Source of the DNA: Amblyornis subalaris
Lineage: Eukaryota > Chordata > Aves > Passeriformes > Ptilonorhynchidae
Assembly (NCBI GenBank): GCA_018881555.1
Contig: JACAXG010000053.1
Span: 2,345,210-2,409,209, forward strand
Direction: 5' to 3'
Length of the DNA stretch: 64,000 bases
Both the position numbers and the translations under genes were made by a program. How positions within the stretch are numbered: position 1 is the stretch's first letter; each line of letters begins with the position of its first letter. The notes under the pieces were generated by a model. It searched no databases. It saw only the letters and a program-made list of their open reading frames with translations, and was not told the DNA's origin. This document shows, piece by piece, positions 38,701 to 51,100 of the stretch.

Positions 38701-40587
38701 CAGCTTTATGATTTATTAGCAAATGGCAGGGAGGGGAGAATCTAGTTCATTTTCAGAAAAAAAAGACCTGCATTGATGGATTTATATTTATTCTGTAGTT
38801 TTAAATGTTAACAAAGGTTTCCCTTGCAATAGCTCTTATTCCCCTCTACTTTCTCAGTCTGCACTTCAGAGGTTTCCTCTCCCTAAACATGCTGAGTTAC
38901 CAGCTACGTCTTTTCTTCTCAAAGGCTAAGCTTTGGTTAAGAGTATAGAAGACAGGACCAGACAAACAGCAGAATTAATCAGGAAAAATTATGGCATATA
39001 TAATAAACTAAAAATAATCAAATTAAAGGGTTACAATTTATCACATTCATAAGCAGTATTCACAGCAACTAGGCTTTACATTTTTACAAGCTAAACTATT
39101 TTATTGACAATTCAGGAATTCCATAATTATCTATTTTGCTTTCAAATATATTTTGGACTTAGTTCTGTTTTCTTATCAAAATTATAAACAAAACTCTTTT
39201 CAGCTGATGCAAAATACCATAACCTTCTAAACACATCACTGGAGAAAAAACAAAATATAAACTTACTACTTGATATTGCAAGTTAGAATTAGCAGATCTA
39301 AAACATTAGCTTTTCCTTTGGATTGATTGGCNTGGCTTTATTTTAAGGATTGTCCTGCTGCTAGAAACTAACGGAGTGCTGAGATAAGAACTGCCTTATA
39401 TCCTCTGTTACTTCAGGTAACTAACACATTCTGAGAGGTGTAAATTATTAGGAAAGTCCCTGTATTTTTGTATGAAATCATTATCTAGTGAACAACTAAT
39501 GGGGGCCAGCATTCTGTAAAACCCAAAGAAACGTAAAACAAAGAGGTGGAAATTCCGCAAAACCAAATTGAAGCACTGAGCATCTCGATGAGTATCAGCA
39601 TTGCTCTATGATGTGTATTACTTACTGTATGCTTTACAACTGAGTAACTGTGGGTGCTTGAAAGTACTTACCTTAACATGGTGTTTAATTCATTTTGTCT
39701 TCATCCATATTTTAAGGCATGGTATCTTCAATGGGTGAGCAATTTCTAAAGAAATATCATCGATGACTTTATAGATGCACTTTCAATTTTTATTAGGTAG
39801 GAAAACAGCCTTTTCTTTCCAGAAAGATGCTGTATGACTATAACTAATTTACAATAATAGGTTTTGATGGGTTATCTGCTTGCTCGTTTGCTGCTCTACT
39901 CCTATAAAGACTTCAGCTGTAAATGTCAATTTTCTTAAGGTATCATTTGCTATATTCAGGCATACTGCTTCAGATAGCATTACAAGAACATTTTGTTAAT
40001 CATACAACATTGCCTAAAGTACAGATTTGTGTTCAGTTTTGTTACAGCACAGAGCATTTTAGCTGGCTGCCTATAGATGTCTGACTTTTACCTCTGTATA
40101 TTATACTTCAACTGCCCGGTGACAAGATTTCCAAGCTCCACTCAACATTGCATTTCTGCTTTGGTTTCATGTTCTTCCCTTCATTACAAGCATTTTCCTA
40201 ATCTGGTACTTCCTTGCTTGAGAGGCAAGCTTCTGTTTTCTACTCCTGCTCTCAGCATTTCTCAAAGTGTTATGACGCCTACGGTGGATCTGAAAGTTGA
40301 GTTTTTCCTTAGTTATGTATTCTCAAGTGGGGTTTCTTTTTTGCTACATCACTAGGCAGGGACATTGAGCTTCTTATTAGTGTCAGTCTTGTGGTTTATA
40401 GGTGTAAATAATCTTGAAATGCAGATGTGTTCAAAAGCGTCATGCCTCTCAGTTTTGTACTGGAGTTATTCCTTCTCCCAGTTTTTGCACAATCATTACA
40501 AACTGAGTAATGTGTTGAGAGCAGAAAGCCGTGTGTACGCTTCCATGTCAGTCTATGCCACTACACAGCACTCCTGTGATACAGGAC
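32701..40587. other. Unannotated sequence
   Basis: About 7.9 kb without a recognised gene or transposon. It contains a T/G microsatellite-like patch (33278-33309), a G-poor patch (32985-33240), a CAAAAA-type patch (35399-35425) and one cysteine-rich open exon-like segment (35655-35809, listed separately). Confidence 0.4.
35655..35809 (+). other. Weak exon candidate, cysteine-rich frame
   Basis: A good acceptor (pyrimidine-rich 'tttcccatcattgctccctc', then AG at 35653-35654) is followed by an open frame of about 51 codons ending at TGA 35807-35809. The peptide has cysteine pairs W-C-S-C and I-C-T-S-C and ends Y-E-C-Q. No upstream exon, donor partner or nearby AATAAA was found, so this may be chance. 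Confidence 0.15.
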
Positions 40588-40866
40588 CACAGAATGCCTG
40601 AGTCTGGAAAGCACCTCTAGAGACTGGACTGGACAATGTCCTACTCCAAGCAGGATGCTCAGGGCCATGGGTNTTGAGCATCTCCAAGGATGGAGACTTG
40701 ACAAAGCCTCAGGGCAACCTGTGCCAGACTTTGACCACATTCCTACTAAAAAAGTTTCCTCTTACTTTTATGTGGAATTGTGCCCATCATTCTGTCACTG
40801 GGCACCAGCATCTGGCTCTGTTGTTTGTATTCCCTTCCCCATGAGGTGTTTATGCACATAGATAAA
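40588..40866 (-). repeat. CR1 LINE 3' fragment
   Basis: 'cacagaatgcctgagtctgg' opens a reversed CR1 3' end that continues through 'caggatgctcagggccatgg', 'gggcaacctgtgccagac', 'aaaagtttcctcttac' and 'tctgtcactgggcaccag', ending near 'tatgcacatagataaa'. The copy is diverged and has no coding capacity. Confidence 0.85.
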
Positions 40867-42529
40867 GCCAAGCAAAAATTAAGAGATGTTTCTAAATAAA
40901 TAAATAGTTTTCTTCTGAAAATAATGAAACTAAACTCTTACATTCTTCTAAAGTTTTCAAAACAAAATTGAAATGTTCATCAGGTCAATTCTGATACNAA
41001 ATCACACTTGCAAAACAATAATTTTGTATCCGTAGACTTAAAAGCATTTTTTTTCATTGGATTTCCATTTATTTTTGGTAGAACTAAAATCAAATAATTA
41101 AGAATCTGTCTCTCATCTAGCACAAACTAGCAAAATTTCATGAGAATGAATATAAATGCAAATGGCCAAGCAAACAATAACTTAGAATATAGCTATTAAC
41201 TTTGATTAAAGTTAATCAAACTACAAAACTGCTCTGTTTTGTAGTTTATCATCTAACCAATTATCAGAAAAACTAATTACTTCCTGAAAATCATATTGGA
41301 GATGTATTGAAATACAATATAAAAATTGTCAGAATTATTTTATCTCTCTTCTGTAGTATGTATCGCTTGAATTATTATCCATTTTTAAATCCATTCTTGT
41401 CACTTCCCCGATTTTTTCATTTCTCCCATCTTAAGGAATCCTAGGATTTTGGTGCTTCTGATTCAAACCTGGTCTTTAAAAATGGAGGCTTCAGTTTGGA
41501 GAGCACACACTTTAGCTTTTAAAAGCCAATCAGAAAGCAAATATCCTGTCCATCCTATCCAGCCATTCAAGCAAGAAATATAACAAGCCAGACAACAGAA
41601 CAACAAAACCACAGTAGAGTAAAAATCTACTTAACTCATTTAGGACCAGATTTTATTACTTTTGCCCATGTGTTATCAGTCATCCCCATCAGTGCTTATA
41701 TGAGAATTAAAATTACTATTTAGAATAGTAATATAATTAAATGCTTCTGAAGCTCAGGGTTGCATAATAAATGCAACAAATTCTACAAATATAGTCTTGT
41801 CATCTCCTTAAAGTTGCTATTCCCACATTTAAAGTGTGAAGGTGTAATGAATAGATTGAAGAGTAACCCGATTTTCACACGAGCTCAGAACAGGCCAGAG
41901 TTGTAGTACAGATGGTTACCATCTTTTCAGGTCTGTCTGAACACTTGANAGTTTTCTAAAGATTAAAAAGGGGAATCACCACCAGTAAAGAAACAAGATT
42001 GTTTATATTTTCTACTATCTATACAGTAATTAAGCCAGATATTATAGCAATAACAAAAAAACCACAAGGCATTAAAGTCAAGAAATTCTTATTCATGGAG
42101 AATGCAAATTGCCTTTTAATTTCCTGACCTTATAGTGTAAAAGGATGATTAACATATCATAATCTCATGGAATTAGATAGGTTAAATACCCAATTACAAA
42201 CACTCTGCACAGCAAAGACTGTAAGTAAGGATACTGAGTATTCTGAAAGTAGGAAGCTGACTTTTTAAACACAGCAAGAAGAAGATCTAAAATTTTGGGT
42301 TCCAAAGCTACTGGGAAAAAAATAAAATTAAAATGCATACATTTCTTAAGCAAAATTACTTCCTGANGTCAAATGTCTGCCTGGAAACAGTTATACCAGT
42401 CTTCAACTACACTGAAACACACACAAATTGCCTCTCTTAATTCTAAAGATGTTTTCAAACAGCCTTGTTCTATATATACACCAGGTGTGTGTGTCTGAGG
42501 CTGACACATTCTTCCTATGCTATGCACGA
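40867..42529. other. Unannotated A/T-rich sequence
   Basis: No gene or transposon recognised. The only structured element is the pair of abutting perfect inverted repeats at 41201-41244. Confidence 0.4.
41201..41244. other. Two abutting perfect inverted repeats
   Basis: TTTGATTA (41201-41208) pairs with TAATCAAA (41213-41220) over a 4-base loop. Immediately adjoining, CTACAAAAC (41221-41229) pairs with GTTTTGTAG (41236-41244) over a 6-base loop. Both stems are perfect and no base separates the two hairpins. Confidence 0.7.
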
Positions 42530-42815
42530 GGAAGAAAACTGTTCAGGAGCACCCCTGCACTGGCTCTGCCTAGGATGGGTAGCAGCCTGTGTGGGGCTGT
42601 GTTCTGGATTTGTGACTACAGCAGCACTGGTAACACACCAGTGTTTCAGCTGATAACACACCAGTGGTTCAGCTCCTGCTGAGCAGTGCAAGCACTGGAT
42701 CAACTCTCTTCCCCCACTCTCCCACCCGTGAGCAGGCTGGGGCTGCACGAGGAGTTGAGAGGGAAAACAGGGCAGTNGACCTCTGCTGACCACAGCGATA
42801 TTCCATAACACATAA
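42530..42815 (-). mobile_element. Avian endogenous-retrovirus-derived block (non-coding)
   Basis: Read on the minus strand, this GC-rich block resembles a dispersed avian ERV/LTR-associated repeat. It shows 'ctcaactcctcgtgcagccc', 'cagcctgctcacgggtggg', 'agcactgctcagca'-like words ('tgcactgctcagcagg'), 'acaaatccagaacacagccc' and 'cacacaggctgctacc'. Family assignment comes from remembered repeat patterns, not from a search. No retroviral gene frame is intact; a 98-codon minus-strand frame here is incidental. A 23-24-base segment is duplicated in tandem at about 42630-42676. LTR boundaries, primer-binding site and target-site duplications were not located. Confidence 0.6.
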
Positions 42816-44764
42816 AATGAAGAACTGGACAGCGGGTGTTGGTCTGGGAGGTAGCCATTATATTTATTATATTTGCAGTTGAGTTTGAGGTACTAGTGTA
42901 TGGCTAAAATAAATAGAAAAATAAGTTTTATGGTGTATGCAAATATGCACAGAAATACACCAAATTAATCCAGTGGGGGGTGAAGACAGATGTACATGCA
43001 TGTGCATATTTTAATATATATCATAAATATAAAAATATGCATATTATATATCCTCCCACTCACATCCCTGTGGGACACTATCATTTATTTCAATGACTAT
43101 TACAGGAGAAAAGACTAGCATTTAAATCCCCTTTCTCCTATTTTTTGATCTTACATGAGGGCTATTCCACCTGAGATCTAATGTCCGTCTTTTAAACTCA
43201 TCTATTAAATGAGCTTAATTCATATGAGAAACAAGACATACATTATACCAAACGTGCAGGCTGACTTTATAACTCACTGGCACACCAGTGGGAGTCTCAA
43301 AGACTTAAGTAGTCCAGTTCTAAATGTCATGTCTCTGCTTGGTGTTAGGAACAGTTTATTAGAGGCAGGATGAGACCGAGTTCTACTGTGTAGCTCAGTA
43401 AAATCTCAAAGTATCATTTACTTTGCCATGGTGCTTTTTGGGTTCATTTTTGTCACATACACCTCTTGCTTCCTGTATTACATTTAGACTGAAAACTCCA
43501 TCTCTAGTATTTTAGTGTTGGTCAGCACTCAGACCAGTGGTGACCTGGTTCACAAGCAGAGCTCCTTATATTAATGGTGTACAGAGATACATCATAATTG
43601 TAAAATCCTATTGATGGAAATATGCTTTTAGGCATCAGTAGTAGCAGAGACATATCTAGTTACTTGAATAATTATAACATACCTTTTAAGTTCTCAAAAG
43701 TATTCAGTGTTATTTTAAAAGATTTTTGAAAGTATAGATTAGACCAAGAAATCGTCTTAAAATTAAGCAGGTAGATTGTGAAAAGAAGGACAAACAGACT
43801 AAAAATAAAGAAAGAAGCTATTTGTAAGCCTGTTACTGGGAATATAAGGAAAATAAAAGGTTATGAAACAGATAAGCATTGAACACCCAGCTGGAATATA
43901 AATGAACTTTTAGCTCTCCATTGTGTGTAGTCCTCTTGTATTTCCCCTCCATATTACTCCCTGCACTGCTTACTCAGTGTTTTGTTTGCACTGATTCCTG
44001 TCAGCCAAATATACTACAAATAACCTTAACCTTTCTCAGCACAATCTATACATACCTCTTGTTATATTATGCCTTCAAGGAAATTTAGAGTATCACAGTT
44101 GTACATTGTTAATGTACACAGAGGTTTTCCTTCTTTCTTTGATCAATGAAACAAATAGTGTTAAGACNGTAAAGCAAATCTGTAACTACAAAAGTTTATT
44201 AAAAAAAAGTCAGTATTAGTACAATTACTTTCTGAACACAGCCAGTCAATGTACTTGCATGCTACGTGAACAGTAAAGACAGCAGTCAGCAGAGAGTATA
44301 AAATGGATCCTGATGCCAATTATAAAAAATATTAAATTATCCAGTCATAACAATTAAAGCTTGGATGAAATTAATATTGGCTATTGTTTTTCACAGGTGC
44401 AAGCAAGATTGTATCTGTTAATAACCATTCCTTCTAGCAGGCCCCCCCTAAGCAACAAGTCCAGGCTCATGGGAACCAGAGCTTCAGGCTGTCAGCAAAG
44501 GATCTCCTCCCACATGCCCATCTTCACTGAGCCGTTCCCTGGAGTGAACCAGGACCTGCACCTCCCGAGAGAGCACATCTGTCCCAGCAGATAAGCACAG
44601 ATCCAACCTCAGAGCCCACACCCTCAGAGTCCTTTGTTCTGAGGGTAGCAAGGTCTTGAAAGGAGCATGACAGGAAGTAGAACAAGGACTTGCATTAATA
44701 ATTGTTAGGGGAGTGGGGGTGTTGCCCGATTTTGTCCACTTAACAAATGGAAATAGGGGAAACA
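42816..44764. other. Unannotated sequence
   Basis: Contains an A/T-rich inverted repeat (43003-43041) and a GC-richer patch (44440-44650) just before the next CR1. No repeat family or gene is recognised in that patch, although it has frames on both strands. Confidence 0.35.
43003..43041. other. Inverted repeat in A/T-rich DNA
   Basis: TGCATATTTT (43003-43012) and AAAATATGCA (43032-43041) form a perfect 10-base stem around a 19-base A/T-only spacer apart from one C. Confidence 0.5.
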
Positions 44765-45126
44765 CCTGGAGAAGAGAAGGCTCTGGAGAGACCTTGTAGC
44801 AGTCTTCCCATACCTAAAGGGATCTACAAGAGAGATGGAGAGGAACTTTTTATAAGGGCATGTAGTGGTAGGACAAGGGGTAATGGCTTTAAGCTGAAGG
44901 AGGTTAGGGTTAGATCAGGAGTAAATTCTTAGTACTGTGAGGGTGGTGAGGCACTGGCACAGGTTGCCCAGAGAAGCTGTGGATGCCCCATCCCTGGAAG
45001 TGTTAGTGGCCAGGCTGGATGAAGGTCTGAACAACCTGGTCTAGTGAAAGGTGTCCCTGCCCATGGCAGGGGGTTGGAACTGGATCATCTTTAAGGTCCC
45101 TCCAAACCATTTTGTAATTCTATGAA
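44765..45126 (+). repeat. CR1 LINE 3' fragment
   Basis: Starts at 'cctggagaagagaaggctct' and follows CR1 through 'aggacaaggggtaatggctt', 'caggttgcccagagaagctg' and 'gtgtccctgcccatggcagg' to 'attctatgaaa'. It shares the '...cccatggcagg...' 3' UTR type with the copy at 2985-4050. Confidence 0.93.
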
Positions 45127-48100
45127 ACTACACAGAAGTAGAAATGGCTATTATTAAAAACCTTTGGTATTTCAAATTTTACATTTATCTTAGACCAAGA
45201 CAAAATGTTGAAATTTAGAAACTGTGAGTTAACTTTCAGAGTTTAATTAAGTGATTTTTTTTTTAATGTTAGCAATTAGTGAGACTTTTCTTGCTTGGTA
45301 ATTCAAACACTGCAGGGTTTGGGGTTTTATTGTTTATTTGTTTTAGAAAAGAAAAATAAAAATAAAAATGAAATTCAAGACACATGAGGATCTTCAAGAC
45401 ACATCAGACTTCCTTAGAGTGTCATGATTCCTCCTGAGAGCTTTATATCACATTCTTCCCTCTGTTCCCCTATAAAAAAATTGTATTTCATATAATGTAC
45501 TCCCTAGGTAACAAGGAAAAAGCTAATACAACATGAAGAAAGTAAAACTAAAGGCCCCTCATCTCCCAAACCACAGAAATCATTCCCACCAAAAAATAAG
45601 GGGCCCATCTGCACATCCAACTTCGAGGCGGGAAGAAAAACCAAACAAACAGATGGCAATCTAAACAAAATTTTCAGGACAATTGAAGTTTTCTATAGGA
45701 AATGACTGAATTTCAAGGAGCCACATTTTCAGAGGAAAAATTCCCAACATATCACGACAGATTTGATAAGTCTGTCACTAAAAACCCACCACCCAGAAGT
45801 GTAATTCTCAAGAGACTTGCAATCTTAATTGTCTCAGTACAGACACATAGATTATGTACATATTATTCCTCTCTGCAGCTCAAGATACTCATTTGCCTTC
45901 CTTCTGTTTTGAGACTATTCAGAATGTATATGATCCTCCAACTCAGAAATCTCACATTTCCCAAAAGCAGAGAAAAAACCTCACAAATCCACACAAGCAA
46001 AGAAGGCACAATTTTTTTTCAAGGTGTACATGTTTTGAACGCCTACTGGCTGTTGAAGTCATACAAGCAATTAAAATAACCCCACAGAAATATCTTTTCC
46101 TTGCAACATTTTATGTACCGGATACTCGCTTTTGTTTGCAGCAGAGTCAGAAGTTTCATACTCGCAACCAGACATTCAGAGGCTTCTGAGACTAGCAAGA
46201 TTTCAACCCTTGTGTCTCCCAGAAACACTGCACTGTAGTACTTCGAGAAAGTGGTACTACACTTGGCACTATCTGGACTAAAAAGACAAGGTGAGACATT
46301 AACCATGAGACAGCTTGTTTTACTTTTAAAATCTAGCTATATGTTTATGTGTANGTATGCACTGCAGACACATAGAAAAACCTGTAAAATGGCATCTACA
46401 TATGGAGATGCACACGGAGAAAGATGTGTTTTATTTAAGTAAGAGGTTACATAATTCCAAAATTATACCAAATATAGGCAAGACACCCATCAGATTTCAA
46501 GTTACCTGTCACAAACCACATTCTCTGGTAAACACTCCACATCTCTCCCAGATGTAGGTGAAAACAGTGTTACAGTTGTCAACTAATACACCCAAAAGAT
46601 AAGAATTAAAATAATTAACATTGCTTCTGCAAACATAATAACACCTCCTGAACAGATACAATTTTGACACAAATTTTAAATACATAGTCACATAATTTAG
46701 CATTAAACTATTCAGTATTTAATTTTTAACCAAATNATTTAATGGGTGACCCCATGCTTTATTTGCTGTGTACTATTGAACTGTGAATTAGGAAAGAGTT
46801 ATCAGCTCCCCCATNAGCCGTTTGGAGCATGCATCACAGTAGCATCAGAGTGCTTACCAATTCTAATTATTTTCCAGAGGCCTTCACTGAGACAAGGATC
46901 TATTACTATCCCCATTACACAGAAAGAGAGTTAAGACAAATGGTGTATAAGGTCAAACTATGTGCTAATTTTGGATACCTAATTTGAGATGGATAGNGTG
47001 TGATTATTTGCTATTGTATACCACTTCATACTCTCAAATCAGAGTTCTCATTAATAAATTCAGTTAAACTTANAAGGGTTCAAGGACTGAGCTAAAAGTC
47101 ACGATGATTAGCTCTTCCTCTTACCTCATCCTATTCTCATTAGTCAAAGTTCCAAGAGTGCTCTGCCCAGCTATCACTGTTTTCCCTTGTGAGCTGCTCT
47201 TGCTCTAAGTTTCTGATGTCCCTTCTCCAGCCTGTTCCATTCACACCTTGTCACTACTGAACTCCTGAATTCTTGCCTTGTCAGTGCCTAATATAGNTCA
47301 CTTCTCTCTGTCCCAACTTTCTGTCATCAAAGCAGCCTTCGTTCTTTTTCCTGCATTTCCAGTCCATTATGAGACTCATCACCCTGCGGGACTGATCCTA
47401 GTCTTTTGTCCTTTGCCCTCAATCTCTCTGTAAATCTGTGCATTAATCGAAGTTTTCACGGGTATTAGATGTTANTATGAAATATGTTAAACATAAAAGG
47501 CAAGAATTGACAATTGCTATCCTCATTACTTTTCAGCACAAGGAAGTCAAGTGACTGTAACTTGGGGTATCATGTGCTAAACAGATCACAGAGCTATCTG
47601 CAAACTTAGAGGGCTNATGTCTTCATTAGAAAAAACAGTGGCTTGTTCAATATACTTATGCTTCTCAAAGCATCAAGAGAAAGCCCACCTATAAAAGCAT
47701 NATCAGTATTTGTAAAAGCCTTTACAAGTTTTATGGGAAAGATACTTAGTTGTGCAAATACCCTCATTTGTAACCATATTGAGGCAATCAGGAGTTATGC
47801 ATTCTTTGCTGGCCAGCAGAGAAGTAATAAAACAAAGACAAGCATACTTTCAATGCAAATATTCCCNCACCTAAGTACAAACTGTGAGTTACAACAGCAT
47901 AATCAGCTATTAGAGAAAGTCTTACATCAAATACGAAGCCNGCAAAGCTGGATTTTTTTACAAGTACATTTAAGTAAAAACTGCTATTAGTCTATGACAT
48001 AGCTTAGACAACTCTACACCACAACCCTAATAGAACACGCAGACAAATGGCCTTGAAAAAATCCCAGTTTGATTACCACCATCACAGTGAAAGCCAAGAC

Positions 48101-51100
48101 CACTNCAAACAATCCCAGAGGCAAACATTCAAAACCATGAAGCTGACGTTCATCAGCCTGTTCTAATTCCAGTCAGTATTTATGATATGTTTACTGTAGT
48201 AATGAGAAACTNTTAAAATTTTTCCACACACAAAGTCTACTTTTCCAGTATTTCAAGAGCAGCACTGTACATTGCTGAAAGTGTTTATTCCTTCTTATGG
48301 ACCAGTCTAAGGACACAACCAGCTTTGAAAACCATACCTTGCAGTTTAGTCTATAGGATCCAAACCACAAAGGGTGGCAAAGACTGACATTTCATACTCC
48401 ACATTGGCAGTACTTCAGTAACGTAGGTATAAACCCAAAGCTCTTACAGGCANCTATACAATGCTGCTTCTTCTTCTTCTTTATGATGACAAACTGCTTA
48501 TTTCTGCTAAATCTACCTTTTTTAGTTTACTTCTTTATTTGACAACATTATTTTGTTTTCTCTAGCCATGACAATAACATAACCCTTATTACTAGGGGCG
48601 AAAAAAAGCAAATAAAACCAAGCTGCAGTTCACAAGTAAGAAGTGTAAAGTAACACAGACTCTTTACCTGACTTTAGGGAACAGTTCAAAACCATGTCTG
48701 AAGGTTTCACAATGACTCATCAGAATCCTCACATGTAAGAAAAGTGGTCCTAAATCAGTGTAAAACAGAAAAGCCTGTTCTTAGCTTTCCTTTCATATTT
48801 CTATGGCAAGAGGCAAGCTCACAACACACGGTCTTGGAACTAGGTAGTTGATTGAGCACTCAGCCTGCCTGTACATGATTACTGCAGATCACCTCCAAAA
48901 AAACAACCCAAACCCCTCAAACCAACAATAAAGACCCAGAAGAAGAAGCATCTGGTTTTGCAGCAATTCTGTTACAATGGCCTGGCTTGGTCACCCCACA
49001 AATGATATTATTCAGTAGCATACAATAATGTTGGAGAAAAATAAAAATGAAGGGTTGAATTTTGATCCTATTTACAACAANGTAAATGTCTACTAGACCG
49101 AGCAAGAGCAAAATAGAAGTGTTACCTCGTTTACTGTAAGAGTAAATACTCCTATGAAACAACTGAAGGTGACCTATACTTTTGACAAAAATCCTCTCTG
49201 TCTCACCCAGTCTTTGTTCATATTCCCTAATTTGTGATTTTAAAAGTGATACATACTTTACAATATTGATTATCAGAATAAAGGTGACATAATGAGTCTG
49301 AATTTTTAAAATAGTTTAAACAGAGCTGCTAAAATGTCTTCCTTTCCTACTCTCCTCACATCTGCATCACATGAGCAGATGTCTAATTTACTGGTACCAT
49401 TAAGTTTCTCCTTCTGTGCTAGAGATTTTACTAGTAATATATATAGAAAGGAAAATTAATAAATATACTACATATTCCCCTTCTAAAAATACTGTCTTAT
49501 ATTCAAATAAACAGTCTGAAATGCACAGTTTTAGCAGGAACTCTGTATTCAGCACTATAAAAAATCAGGCCAACCCTTTCAGCATCCTATATTTAGATTA
49601 AGCTTTGCATATTTTAAAAGGTTCACTTTTATTTCATTAATGGGGATGAGTACCAAAAATCCAGCAAACCCAAAGCATACAATTTTTGACAATTATCCCC
49701 ATGTATTTGCCTCTATCACTCTTAAACAAACAGAATCCAACATAGGCAACATACAATGAATTTTGCTAAACATACTCTACTTGTTCACACACCGATAGAC
49801 AAGTTATTCAGTGGGAACAGGGAAATATCAGTTTGTTGTCCTCTGAGGATGCTTTATACCATGCTATGAATTGAGAGTTCTCATTTTCTGAAGCTGCTGT
49901 GCTTTGTAATGTAAATGCACTAATGAAAGCAACGTCTCATGACTGCAGATGAATTACATTACATGAGTGAGAATAACTACTGCTCTTCTAACAAATGAAT
50001 CTGGTGACTTCGGCACAATTTATATAATCATAAATATAAGCAGCAGACACAGGTGTTCTCAGACAGTAGAACATACTTCTCTACTATTTCAATTTTAGTA
50101 ATTTTTCTGCATAATGTCTTGCATAGTCACATGCAGTCAGAAGATACGAGTGAGACTGTAGGTTCTTAAGAAGCCAGCTGATGTGAAAAGTAACTTGTAT
50201 GTATAGGAAAATTATGGAAATTTTCCACTGAAACATCATTATTTATAATTATTATCATCATTATTGCTATTATTATTATGATAGAAAATGAGAGTTTATG
50301 AGGCTTTGAGGTGACAAGAATAAAAGATATACCTTTGGAAATGTAAACATTGATTATGTAAATGAGAAAGAGTAAAGTGTAAGAAACAAAGTCAGACAAT
50401 AAGAAATAATAATATTGTTTAACTACCAGTGGCTCAAGACTGGTGCTGTTTGCTCTATGAAATACAGCAATATTCTGAGGATCAGTTTCTACATATAGGG
50501 AAAATAAAATGGGAAAAAAGAACAGAAATTCTAAATCCTNAAAATTATCTATAGCTGAATGTTTAAAGCATTTCACTTATTTGTGCATATAGTTTTGAAG
50601 CACAGTTTATTAATATTTTATATCCTTGCTACACTAGAAAGAGAGACAGGGATCTCTAAATCAGTGCCTGACAAAGAGAAATTACTAATTCCATGTTCTT
50701 CCTGGCCTTTTCATATTAGAGGCCTCCACTGTCATGCACACGAAAAGAATGTACAAGGCCAGGGATTGTAAAGATAATACATTTAAGTCTTAATTACAAA
50801 TAGTCATACTTTATCACAGGCTAATTCAGAAGCTAACTTTAATATTCCATTCAAGACAAGAGTTCTATTTTTTTTTTGAATTGTTAAAAGTGCCAGATAA
50901 ATTATGTGCTTAGACCTACACATAGAAGAAATAAAAAAAATCTCATTTTTAGAGCATTCTCTGTAGATTCTTTTCTATTTACTACAAGAGAATACAACTT
51001 TATCTGTTTCAGACTACTTCAGTGATGGAAGCACTACTCTGTTTTTCTATCCCCATTTAGCAGAATTCATATATCTATGTGGAATGATTTTCTGTTTTCA

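Noticed and set aside
44902..44913. Telomere-like GGTTAGGGTTAG
   Set aside because: Only two units, and it lies inside the CR1 copy at 44765-45126, where ordinary divergence of the 3' region explains it.
45702..46079. 125-codon plus-strand frame starting with ATG
   Set aside because: It overlaps a second long frame (45854-46189) in another phase. No recognisable protein, promoter or splice structure; consistent with low stop density.
50166..50576. 136-codon minus-strand frame with membrane-like segments
   Set aside because: The hydrophobic stretch comes from an ATT/ATC-type simple repeat (50236-50282). There is no start context, splice site or known domain.
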